Part shown: piece by piece, positions 48,786 through 59,219 of the stretch
Layout: each line of letters opens with the position of its first letter
How positions within the stretch are numbered: position 1 is the stretch's first letter
Assembly: GCF_943734655.1 (NCBI RefSeq)
Contig: NC_071355.1
Coordinates: forward strand, 208,555,603 to 208,619,602
DNA: 64,000 nucleotides
Direction: 5' to 3'
DNA from: Sabethes cyaneus
Lineage: Eukaryota > Arthropoda > Insecta > Diptera > Culicidae
Position numbers and translations under genes: made by a program
The notes under the pieces: model-generated
Told to the model about the DNA's origin: nothing
Database searches by the model: none
What the model saw: only the letters and a program-made list of their open reading frames with translations

Positions 48786-51700
48786 GATACAGCGTTTTGC
48801 ATTCAACCGCTCGCTCTGAGACAGACGCTGTTTGAGCCGCCCCTCACCTGGGAAACAGGCGCTCAGCACGAAGCATTTTCAGGTATGGCCATGGATCGTC
48901 ATTGTTGACTTAGATCATCGAGAAGGTGCTAGTTAGGGGCTTGAGAGAGCCAGAGCTATATTTCTCCACATTTCATACCTGTTGGTGCAGAACATTAACA
49001 ACGAAGCTATGGAAATCCTATAATACACCCCAATAATAAAACAATTTAAATCAATACAGTATTCAAAATTGCGATCAAGAGGCTTTCAATGAACCTGAGG
49101 CGTGTGCTCAACATTATAACTTGTTATGCTATAAACTCGGTACTCAACTCAACTCTCTTTCTGAACATAAAATATGTATGTAGACGAACCACACTCGAGA
49201 AAATAAAAATTAAAGTACAGCGGCGCATGAGTGGACCACCCTTTCGGTTTCCACTTCTTTGAATCACGAACAAATGCGCATAAAAAGCCGACTCATTTTC
49301 CACATACCAATACCTCTCCAATCAACTGAGATTGACCTACAAAGCCAGCGATTGCTTTCTATTAAGCAGCCCTACGGAGTTGAAGCATTACGACGGCTTG
49401 CTACCTTCTTACCCCAACCCAAACACCCCACCGAAGTCGGCGGGAAACTCCGAGTCTCTACATAAACAAACTAATGGCTTAAGATTTCATTGATGTATTT
49501 CTGCTTTATACAGCTATAAAATTGCAATTTATTTCCATTTGTGAAAAGATATGATGGTGCAAAAAAAAGAAAGAAATACGGTATAATCAAGGGAGCTCTT
49601 ACCCTGTTTCACACTGCTGCTTAAGGACTGAAGGACTGCCTCGGCGCTGCGCCGCGCTGCGGCGGATGATGATGTGCAATGGATTAAAATGAATCGAATC
49701 GGAGGCGGTGAAATGGTCTTAAGCTGAGTGATCGAGTGCTGCTCACAGTAATAGTAATAGTAATGTGGCGAAGTAGTGATATAATTTTTCTTTCAAGGCA
49801 TCTTTTGATGGGGGCGGTGCGTTGTTTAGCTGGAAGTGTGCGGGCGCATGCAAACTGATGATGAGTGCTGGCCGACTGAAAAGTGTAATTGTACGGTGTG
49901 AAATAGAGCGCATTTTTGTTTGGAAATGAAAGGGCCGCGGTCTAGGATATGTTGCGCAAGAGTGGACTGTACAAGGCTTTCTTCAAGTGTGATGATAGCA
50001 ACCGAAAAGTAAATTATTCTGACGAGTTATTCAGTTGAAACTTTGCTCGGTTCTACGCACACATACACGGTGCTTGTGGTGCCGTGTGTTTCGTGAAGCA
50101 ATGATAATGTTGGTGGATCGTAGAACAATCATTGGCAAGAGTAATCATCCATGTGTAAGATTGATGGGTTGCAATTACTGAAGCAAATTGGGCTTAATGT
50201 CTTATAGTGTGCAATATGACTAATGAACGCTTACGTTAATGAAACTTTTTAAGCAGTTGGATTGGAGACTAATGGATGTTTCTCAAAACTACTAAAATAA
50301 ACTTTTCTATACGGCCATGGCTTGTGGACTTATAAACGGAGACAACATTTAAAAAACCGAACAATTTGCTAAGAAAACTGCAAATGAAATCTTCAAATTT
50401 CCTCGAATTTTTGCTTATTTCAAGAATTCATAACTCTTAAAGCAAACGTCGTAGACTAAACAAATGTTCTTGAAAATGGAAGCAGATGTTCTCAGCAGTC
50501 CAGAAAAAAAAAATTAATTTTATTTATTTAAGCTTATGATTGTTTTTCTCTCAAAAACGTGATACAAGTTTCACGATAGTTACGCCTGTAAAAGCACAAT
50601 CGGTCATGCGTCAAACTATCAACATCACCCATGTTTATTATCTGCGAAAAAAACTGTATTGCAGATAAAATATTTTTGGTTACAAAGTTTCATTTTCCTT
50701 TTTCCAGTAAACCGCCGCAAATATTAGGCTTAATAACATTACGGTTGGATAAACACCTTTCGCATGTTACAGCAAACAAACGAACACACCAAACGGTACC
50801 GAATGGAATTTCTCATACTTGGTTCGAGCGTTTTTGCCTTAATCTGTTATCTCGCACCGGATCTTACGTGATTTGCCAAATACCACTGACGGTTTATCTC
50901 TTTCGAATCGCATGTCATAATTTCCACCGGCGCAGTTATGTGTAGCGCGCAATGCGTGCAAATATGGAGCTCAGCCCTGGCGCAATATTCGCAAAAGTTG
51001 AAATTCATTTTTTTCGCACCAGATACTTCCACTGCTGCCTGGTGCCGCCGCCGCTGCTGTTGCTACTGCTGCATATGTTCATACTGTGCGGCACAGCCAA
51101 TGCACACGATGCATTTATAGCATTCGCATTTTGATCGGGTTTTGATTAGCCAAAGTGGTCTGACAGCCTGCCACCGCTTGTTGATTGCAGACAGCTCGAA
51201 GTCGGCCAACCGCTGGCTGATGAATGTTTCGCACAGAATGTTCACATGTTTAGCAGCAGATTGTGCAAAGATGAAAACTGGTAGAGTTAATGCTCAATCG
51301 TAGACACGCACAGAGTCAACAACATTCACTCAATCCGTTGATCCGAGGCAAGCTGCTGGACTTGGCAGTTTGGCTACCGAGCGCAAATATCCCAAGAAGT
51401 CCACGATGCGTGTTACGATTTTCTAATCGAATCACTCAACGCCCCACGCCGACCGCCCGGGTGCAACATTGTTGTGTTAAGAAATGGATACTTGAGCATG
51501 TCGACTATTGAGCCTTGTTTGCTGGATGGATGACCTGCCACAAATGCGACTACATGGCTCAGCCATGCGGTGAAGGACTGTAAGGCTAGAAGACTAATGC
51601 CTTCCTTCTGCTACAACTTGACCGAAACTAGGGTTTAAGCTTTTTTCCTACATTATTCAATTTCCAACTGCAAAACGGTAGGAATGTCCAAACATCTGTG

Positions 51701-52472
51701 TGTGAACATGTACGATGAAATGTGGCAGCAATAAATTTTGAAATGATCGCACTTGCGAGTGCGTGGCCGACGTTGAATGCTAACCGTCACGTCGCAAACC
51801 AGTTTGGTATGTTTGGCCCACGCGCAATGCAGGAAAGGAGCGATTTTCTCTAATCAGAACATGATCGGTAATCTTGTCACTCGACACCCGACCTGAACGT
51901 TTGCTGACCTAGCTGGCAGCTGCGCCGCCGTTGAGTAAAATGCTAAAAGGGAAAATGCTTATGCTATGTAGGTTGAAGCAAACCGATAGTGACAATGGAG
52001 AGAAATCCATCTGAAATGGATTTTTCTTGATGACGAAAGTCTTTTCGATTCCCGAATCTTTTGTGGAATATCTTCGTGTGCGGTAGCATAATACTTTCTG
52101 ATAAAAGCCAATTACTTGTTATTGTATACAGTAAAAACTTCGCTCAATTTGCGACCATAAAATTGCTGCAAGTGCTTTTCGGTCATCTGCTTTGCAGCTC
52201 TGTTCGCTTGCGTGACGGAACGAAATTTGGGTTAGCCTTGCGGACTGACTGTCTTACTCAGACGATTAAACTGTCCCGGTAGTTGATAGCCTTCTACTCG
52301 TAAAATCTTTTAAAATTGGCCCAGTAAAGCATTGTTCGATACAAGGAAAACCCTGTATGTTTTGTAAACAATTCTTCGAGAAACATTCGTATATTACTCT
52401 GTTGATAAAAAAGAACTTTCACAACAAATTAGTCTTTCACTATCGCTACACATCTTTTCGTAGCACTAGTCC
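48786..52472. other. Mostly unassigned DNA
   Basis: No gene, RNA or clear transposon was recognised over this long stretch. GC-richer patches lie near 49640-49700 (GCGCTGCGCCGCGCTGCGGCGG) and 50930-51120 (CCGCCGCCGCTGCTG). Overlapping open frames of 60-104 codons show no known domain. These patches could be exons or regulatory DNA of a host gene, but nothing in the sequence decides it. Confidence 0.35.
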
Positions 52473-52566
52473 AGCAGAGCCTAGCCGATTTTCCAGCGTC
52501 GCGCGTATCGCCAATCCGACACTATTCCGTCCGTGGGGTCGATTACTGCGGACCACCCTTTCTTAA
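52473..52566 (+). pseudogene. BEL/Pao integrase fragment, left part
   Basis: The plus frame from about 52473 encodes the segment before the integrase core of BEL/Pao retrotransposons: a LADFPASRVSP stretch followed by a GVDYCGP motif, which holds the first catalytic Asp of the integrase. The frame runs straight into a TTAA-flanked MITE (52567). It continues on the other side at 53086 in the same phase once the insert and one TTAA are discounted. Upstream gag, protease, RT and RNase H are not visible nearby. Confidence 0.75.
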
Positions 52567-53081
52567 CCCTCTTACGGACAACATCGTAAAAACGATGCGA
52601 TCAAGCAAATGACTACTTTATCATGAAAGTACATTCAAAAGAAGCTCGAGGGTTAATTTTCTTGAAAAAATATTTATCTGGAGAACCGCCAGGTATGAAA
52701 AAGTCCAATTTCTCTTTTTAGTTTTTCATGTCTAACGCTCTACCCAAATATTTTTTCAGTTTAAAAATATCACAAAATTGAAAATAAAAGCAAGTAAACT
52801 ACTCATAGCAAAAATCAGAGGTCGAACAGTTTGTTCTAAATGTCATTTTTCTTCAAAAGTAAAAAAGAGAATATTCGCACCATAATTTTTTTCAGAATTT
52901 TTGTTTTTGAAAGATGATAACTTTTGAACGCATCTTCAGAATGTTGTGATATTAATATCAAAGTGTCAGGAAATTAGTTCTGAACATATTTTTCATATTG
53001 TCAATTCAAAATAAATTTCGTATGTGTCTCTGGAGCTCCAAAAGCGAAGGCCGTCTACAGACGGTCTTACCCGTTAGAGGG
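52567..53081. mobile_element. TTAA-flanked MITE inserted in the BEL/Pao relic
   Basis: The ends CCCTCTTACGG and CCGTTAGAGGG lie between TTAA at 52563-52566 and 53082-53085, the piggyBac-type duplication. Next to the ends, CATCGTAAAAACGATG and CCGTCTACAGACGG are small palindromes. A truncated relative lies at 47723-48165. No transposase. Confidence 0.9.
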
Positions 53082-53085
53082 TTAA

Positions 53086-53590
53086 GTTCATAGAGTCCGT
53101 AATCGAGCCCCAGCCAAAGGTCGTCTGGTTCTCTACGAAAGCAGTTCAGATCGAACTGGTGAGTGACGTGTCTATGCCAGTGTTCCTAACCACAGCTCAT
53201 ATTGTGCACGTCTACAGATTAAAAATTGCAGAACTACATGCGGGCAGCGCGACCAAAGATGCTACGAACATCCAGTGGAAGTTTATTTCATCTCGAGTAT
53301 CACATTTTGGCGGCCTATGGGAGACCATGGTCAATCTGTTAAGACACGTCTGCGTAACACCTGGCATGGAATTTTAGCGAAGACCCCGTAACAAGAAGAC
53401 TGGCAGCTCTGCCAATATTTGGGAGACTCTGATGGTAGCTCGCTCTGCCGGCCAAGGGGTCGTCCCTGAATGCATCTGTGTGAGTAAGTGCTAATATTCA
53501 TACCGCCATGCCATCATAGTCGAACTAACACCAGTACGGAACTTTGCTGAGCTTACTCATGCAACACTCATGCAAAATGTACCACCTTCG
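53086..53590 (+). pseudogene. BEL/Pao integrase fragment, right part
   Basis: The plus frame encodes FSTKAVQIELVSD at about 53133-53172, a hallmark of the BEL/Pao integrase core. Next comes a decayed segment where DNATN is expected (KDATN near 53250), then IQWKFISSRVSHFGGLWET at 53268-53325. The segment between them is shortened, and several catalytic surroundings are lost. After about 53377 the frame is broken, though the sequence may continue as the C-terminal region (PRNFAELTH-like text near 53530). Inactive. Confidence 0.78.
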
Positions 53591-53684
53591 CAAATAGAAG
53601 CGTTGCTAATGCTGACGCATGGCGTTTATATAAAAAAATAACAGACAGGCCAGTCTTATTAATAATGGGGTCTTCGATTTGGGG

Positions 53685-53765
53685 CAGGCCTTGATTCCTT
53701 AACTCAGTTCACGGACTGCTTGTACCCGTTGATGGAGTTAAGTTAAATGCCATTGGTTATTTAAT
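53685..53765 (-). repeat. Relic of a non-LTR 3' region
   Basis: GGGGCAGGCCTTGATT and CCGTTGATGGAGTTAAG match the 3' region beside 36612-36680. It is short and diverged. Confidence 0.6.
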
Positions 53766-53939
53766 ATCTTTGCGGAATACCTGAATAGATAAAAAAATGT
53801 TAATGTAACGATTTAATTCTTCTAACCCATAAAGCCTAATTTTTCTGGACGCTTAGAACAACCTATAATTCGGGACTAATGTTTCGCAAAAAATCCTTAA
53901 ACTAATGGATTGCATGCTTACAGCATTACATCATTGAAT

Positions 53940-54560
53940 TTCTTTGGTTCTGATAAATTCTCGTACTCTATTCTTAATAAAACTCATCATAGGTGACTGA
54001 ATCAGCGTGTTTCTTCCACTTTGAACGCATTTCTTTAGCTAGTTAAATCAGGCCAGAATATAATGTTACCTTTACGTTTACAAATCAATGGCAAAATGGA
54101 GATGGTACATGGAGTCATTGTTGAGGAAGGGATCATGACCTTCTTTGCGATTTTGTCGGCAAACACGAACTTATAAAATATGTAAAATTTTTGTAGAATT
54201 TTTGACTGGAAAATTACTGGCATTTTAAGCCCTATAACCTTCTCGAGCGTGGATATTCTGCGTAATTTGATAGCTGGCGTCGTACCAACTCATCAGAACA
54301 TTACACCCTGTTGATTTTGGTATTGTTTGCACTTTAGAAAACTTGGATTCAAACCACTTTGGATTTTCCGGGTGATTGTGCAAGCTTTTTTTACGTCGTT
54401 CGAGTTCCATTCTGTGTTGCACTGCTCCGCAACGTGGTGGAATGTTTTGATAAAAGTCGAACCAGGTGTTCTTCATAGAGATTTAAACAAAGTTATGTCA
54501 AATGGCTCCAATATCAACTACAAGAAGCGTGCTGGTGACGCACGAGAGGCGTTCAGATTT
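53940..54560 (-). pseudogene. Mariner-type transposase, shortened copy
   Basis: Three parts are visible on the minus strand. The N-terminal part (54476-54225) contains LERRKKSLHNHPENPKWFE and KVQTIPKSTGCNVLMSWY, a helix-turn-helix-like region. A middle part (about 54185-54130) contains FYKFVFADKIAKKVMI. The C-terminus MMSFIKNRVREFIRTKEIQ ends at a TGA near 53944. The catalytic first Asp segment, the second Asp and the Glu region are missing or scrambled. The copy split between 36230-36545 and 37885-38170 is its nearest relative. Inactive. Confidence 0.8.
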
Positions 54561-54659
54561 ACTTTCAGTCAGACTGTAAGTGCTCTTACTGTTTGCTCTC
54601 ATTCCAGCGGGGTGCTATCCCTATCTTAACGAACGGTGTTTGACAGTCGACTTAACGAA

Positions 54660-54694
54660 GGGCGCTATTTCAAGAAATGCAAGAAATAGCGCCC
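54660..54694. repeat. Perfect 12-bp stem hairpin
   Basis: GGGCGCTATTTC and GAAATAGCGCCC flank an 11-base loop. Possibly the centre of a small element; ends not resolved. Confidence 0.75.
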
Positions 54695-54894
54695 GTCTGA
54701 CAGGTAGATTTGCTGCCAACCTTGTCGAGATGTGCTGAGATGTTGGCAACAAAAACATGGCACCCATCGCAAGCCCCTGTCTCATTCAGAAACGGTTTCT
54801 TCTCCGGTTACAAATTGCTGTTTAGTAGTGAGAGTATACAATGATACAAGGCATACTAATGACTAACGGACTATTTGCATATTGTCATAGACTA

Positions 54895-55185
54895 TTAAAG
54901 GAAGTAGATACGCCTGTCTTTGATTTCCTCATACATTAGTAAAAAGTATACAATCAGCACTATCTACCGGCGGCTGTGTTTACTAGACTATCATAGTCTT
55001 TGTACCGCCTTCTTATTTTATACAAGTGCTAGTGACAGATGATAAATGTCAAACGTGTGCCTATGAGAACGCTTCACGAACACTATGACAGGTTAGTAAC
55101 CCCTTTTGCCATCCGGAGCCACTTTACTGTCGTATGAATCTACAAAGAGTGCCATATCTATGTTCTTCAATAATCTAAGATATTG
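54895..55185 (+). repeat. Dispersed repeat, inverted partner of 24040-24330
   Basis: Shares TTTGATTTCCTCATAC, TCAGCACTATCTACC, CCTATGAGAACGCTTC and ATGTTCTTCAATAATCTAAG in order with the minus strand of 24040-24330. Stops occur in the frame that is open there. Confidence 0.8.
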
Positions 55186-56720
55186 TCCTCCTTCACGCTC
55201 GTATATAAATTTTGCCGAGTTTTCCCTTGTGACTCTGACTAGTACACTTAATTATAAGAGTGTTAATTCTAGCGTAAACAAACTGACAAATGTGCGGGGT
55301 AGAGGCACTAAGAACGCTTCCAGCATATTGAGTAAAAATCCATTCAAAATTAATTGTATTGCCGGTATGTAGACAGCTCTTAAAAAACACCGACACATAA
55401 ACCACTTGATTCCCTTTTGGTCTGCTGTTGAAGTACAGCAATCCAGCGAATAGGCTCTTGGATGGTGCTGTTTGCTCATCGCAATTTCTCAGGTTTCTTC
55501 AAATACATATAGGTGATTTTTGGTAGGCATAAGCCTTATAAGATAAAAATACACTCAGATATTCAATAAATGTTATCCAACGAATTAGTATGAAAATCTT
55601 GATTTGAATAAATATAGTTTCAACGAAATTCGTATTATGAATAAGAATAAAGTTAATTATCACATACCTGATAATTATCTTTGCGTTCAAAAAACAACCT
55701 CGTTTGAAGACGTTTTATTGCACGCGAAGAACGAAAATCCTTTTTTTTCGCACCTCCACATTTTAGCGGGCTCTGGGAAGTCTCGCTCAAATCGAGAAAG
55801 GCACAATAAAAAAAAAACAGTGAACATATTGGGGCGAACCAACCACCGCACTGGTTGAAAGCCCCAATAAAAAAAGTTAATAAATAAAACAGTCAAAATC
55901 AATGCAGCATACGAGCATATGTATCAACCCTTACTCATTGATAATATTTGCGGACGATCCATCAGAATTCGACAACCAAACCCCGGGAAATTCCCCCGTC
56001 ATAAGGCAGTCTCCAACCTGTTCCAGAAGTCAATTTAAAAGAGACGTCCGACAACCGAAGAATCACTGACAGTTGATTTGATTTTAAAAATTTTCTCTGA
56101 GGCATTTATTTATTTAGTCATCGTACGGGTTTGGACTGAAGGGTCTAAGAATTTTATGAAATATCGTATACGCACATAGTTTATGAATTAACCATTTCTC
56201 CCAGCGTTGCAAAAATGCAACGCGGCCTTCTTTCTGTTCTTATATTTTTGTTCTAAGCTCAGAGTTTACGTATAACAAAATTACAGCCATATAAACATGG
56301 CAAGTTCTATTACTTTATAGCCAGCCCAAACTAGAAACTTTGCAACCGGTAATTCATGGACAAATTAACTGAAAGTGAAGGAAGTTCCAAGGGAAGTTTT
56401 CCAAATTTCTTAGACCATGCTTCGGACGGAAATTTTCAAAATCATTTTACAAGATGGACCGATGGGTCTCAGAATTCTATATAAAAATTGCTACGAGGGT
56501 ATAGTGCATGGACTTTAAAACAAAAATAATCTCTAAAAATTTCTCATTTTCGAATATAATTAGCATATTTTCTGATTTTCACGGATATCGTTTATTTTAG
56601 AAGCTTAGAGCCCTTGAATGAATCATCGAAAAAAAGACATTTTTGTATGAAAATAAATCTTTCCAAGGAAAAACAACACATGGAAAAAGTTGAAAAAAAA
56701 ATTCTTGCACTTCTATTTTT
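55186..56720. other. Unassigned DNA
   Basis: AT-rich, with no gene recognised. A short TTTA run at about 56104 may be a retroelement tail. Confidence 0.4.
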
Positions 56721-56890
56721 GACGTAGAACTACGTCTTACCGCCGGGTGCCAATCCAAAATTTGAATTGAAGCCAGCGTCACGATAGAGTGAAAGATTTT
56801 AAACGCTAATAGCTCTTTCAATTTAAAACAGATTTTGATGGTTCGCATACCATTCGATTCACAAAAGATGCAGCAACTTTTTAGCATTCT
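56721..56890 (+). repeat. Dispersed repeat starting with GACGTAGAACTACGTC
   Basis: The palindrome (56721-56736) is followed by TTACCGCCGGGTGCCAATCC, AGCCAGCGTCACGA and AACGCTAATAGCTC. This is the same order as in the repeats at 14455 and, inverted, 33788-33915. Confidence 0.75.
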
Positions 56891-57315
56891 TGGAAAAATT
56901 GTTTTACAATCGCTACACAGTGAAAATGAACGGAAACTTTCAAGTTAAAGTTTCCCATACATTTTTCTTGTGATAGCCTTGCTTACCAGGCACAGACGAC
57001 GATTACGTTTACTAAGCTGCTACTGCTGTTGCTGCTTCTAGATAGAGAAGCAGCATAAACTTGTTGCGATTGCGTAGTTCTGCCTTTTGAGACTATTGAA
57101 ATGTCATAAAAAGCAAAGCAAAGTCATTATCGTTATTCAATCGCTGCTTGACTTCCGAGCTGATTCACTTTCGATCGTATTTTTTGCATGCTACAAAAGA
57201 AAACAAATTCTAGATGCTATATTCCGATTTGGAAACTTGATCTTTAGTTTTTATACGACAGACTTCGGAGCTAGCTGTAAGAATGCAGGACAATTGTAAG
57301 GCTAGTTCAACGATT
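56891..57315. other. Unassigned DNA
   Basis: CTGCTACTGCTGTTGCTGCT near 57019 is a degenerate triplet run. Nothing else was seen. Confidence 0.4.
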
Positions 57316-57402
57316 CTATTTACTCTATCAGCCCATCCCAGTCGAGTCTCGAACATGCGACGTTTAGCTTGTTAGACCAGTGTCCAACCTCGAGGCCAAT
57401 TA
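57316..57402 (-). mobile_element. tRNA-related SINE head, second copy
   Basis: On the minus strand it reads TTGGCCTCGAGGTTGGACAC, then TAACAAGCTAAACGTCGCAT and GTTCGAGACTCGACTGGGAT. This parallels the A and B boxes and spacing of the SINE at 46641. Only the head is recognisable. Confidence 0.65.
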
Positions 57403-58077
57403 AGGCTCAGACTTTTTGCTTGCTACATGAGCGTCAAGTAGTAGGCGATATATGCAGTCATAAACTGGCTAATGTAAATCAGTTTTCGTGCCTTGACGGT
57501 TGCAGCCGCAGAATGGAAGAAACGAATGTGTTCAGTTGGCAAAGAATAGAATTAAATGACATCTGCACAACAAGCTTGATTTTTGATAATTGTTAGTGCG
57601 GACAAGCGTGAAGCCAGATCAAGAAATGGCTCTAAATAATGCCAAAACAAAATCATGAAAGACCTTAGATTAAAGTGACTATTATCTAACAAAATAATGC
57701 CAATAACATATTATTTTGAAGATCTTATTTTTTTCCTAGAAGTTTGTTAATAATCGTTTTTGGCATCACAATATCACAAAATACATAAAATAAAAATACA
57801 TACCAAAAACACGCTACAATTAATAATAATAATATTAATAGTAAATAATAAGCACTATTATTTACTTAACGCTATTTTACGCCAAACATAGGTGTGAAAG
57901 GTTTTCTTAAATATTCAAAGTTTCTTCGCCAAAACTCACCTAACGCGGTTCTACGCCAACTACGCGGTTATGTTTGGAACACAACCTTTCTGATTTTTTT
58001 CTATTCGAAACTTATGGACTTTTAACTTATGGAGGATTATTATTAACTTATGGAGGAAATTTATGGAAGTAGAAAAA
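57403..58077. other. Unassigned DNA
   Basis: AT-rich, including AATAAT runs near 57824-57850. No gene. Confidence 0.4.
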
Positions 58078-58152
58078 CTGCAAAATTAGGATAATTTTTT
58101 AAAAATTCTAAATTTCCTTAAGAATTTTTAAAAAATTATCTTAATTTTGCAG
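58078..58152. repeat. Hairpin with 32-bp arms, one mismatch
   Basis: CTGCAAAATTAGGATAATTT begins the left arm and its inverse ends at CAG 58152. The loop is 11 bases. It is AT-rich, and could be the smallest form of a MITE or a hairpin RNA source. Confidence 0.85.
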
Positions 58153-58339
58153 CTTTTTTTCTTTCTTGCCAAATTTTTATGGAATTCTGTGACCATTCGG
58201 TCCATTTTGTATAATAATAATGTAAAATTCCGGCAGGTATCAGAATTAAGGTTTAAAACGATTCCAATAAATGTGCATTTGTTAACAAAATAACTGCAAT
58301 GTTGTCTTCAATTGTCATACTAAACTGGTACACTTTAGT

Positions 58340-58720
58340 TTCGTTTTACGTCCACTTTTGGAGGACGTAAAAAAAACGGTAGTAAAAAAAGAGGACGTTA
58401 TTTCAAATTTTGGATGTAAAACGAGAGGATGTTAATTCAAATTTCGGACATAAAAAAGAGGATTGTGAACGAAAAAAAAGAGGACGTCATTTTGAATTTT
58501 GGACGTAAAAAGTAAAGGCTTTATTTTGAATTTTTTTAAGTTACCTCATGGTATTTGACGAAGACGTTAATTTAAATTTGGCCGTAAAAAGAAAGAACGT
58601 TACCTAAAATTTTGGGCGCAAAATGAGAAAACGTTCCGACAAAGTCAATTAAAATTTCGGACGTAATAAAGTGAACGTAGCAAGGAATCTCGTGAATTTA
58701 ATGGACGTAAAAAGAGATTC
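58340..58720. repeat. Degenerate minisatellite, ~35-bp GGACGTAAAAAGAGGACGTT units
   Basis: About nine to ten imperfect units of GGACGTAAAAAGAGGACGTT followed by an ATTTCAAATTTTG-like segment. The array opens with ACGTCCACTTTTGGAGGACGT, a near-palindrome. Confidence 0.82.
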
Positions 58721-59219
58721 TAGTACAGTGGTGCCCATGTATATGCATGATGCGGGCCAAATCAGATCGCCCATGAATGCCGCGGGTCGCAATGACCATG
58801 CCTGCGCATAACACAGTATAAAATATGCAAAAACCATTTTCTAGGAAGGTCCACAAGATATAAACTGAAAACCATTCAGATAAACAATATGCACGAGGCA
58901 TTATGAATGAACTGAGGGATCCTGTGTCATCAAGAAATTTACTCATAAGTCCACTATCCCTCAAATCAGTCCGCAGGCCGCACAAATCTACTCGAAGGGC
59001 CGCATGTGGGCCGCGGTTTGGCCATCACTGTTCTAGTACATCAATGTCCCCTGTACAAAAGCAAAGTATTATGGATTTGATTTCAATTATATCTCAATTA
59101 TATCATATTATATCAAAAATAAAATCAAGTTTCCTCCTTCAAGCGAATGCAAATGGGAAAATATTTCAAATTATCTTATGTCGTTTTAAAATCTATTTCA
59201 AATTTTGTCACATCAATTA

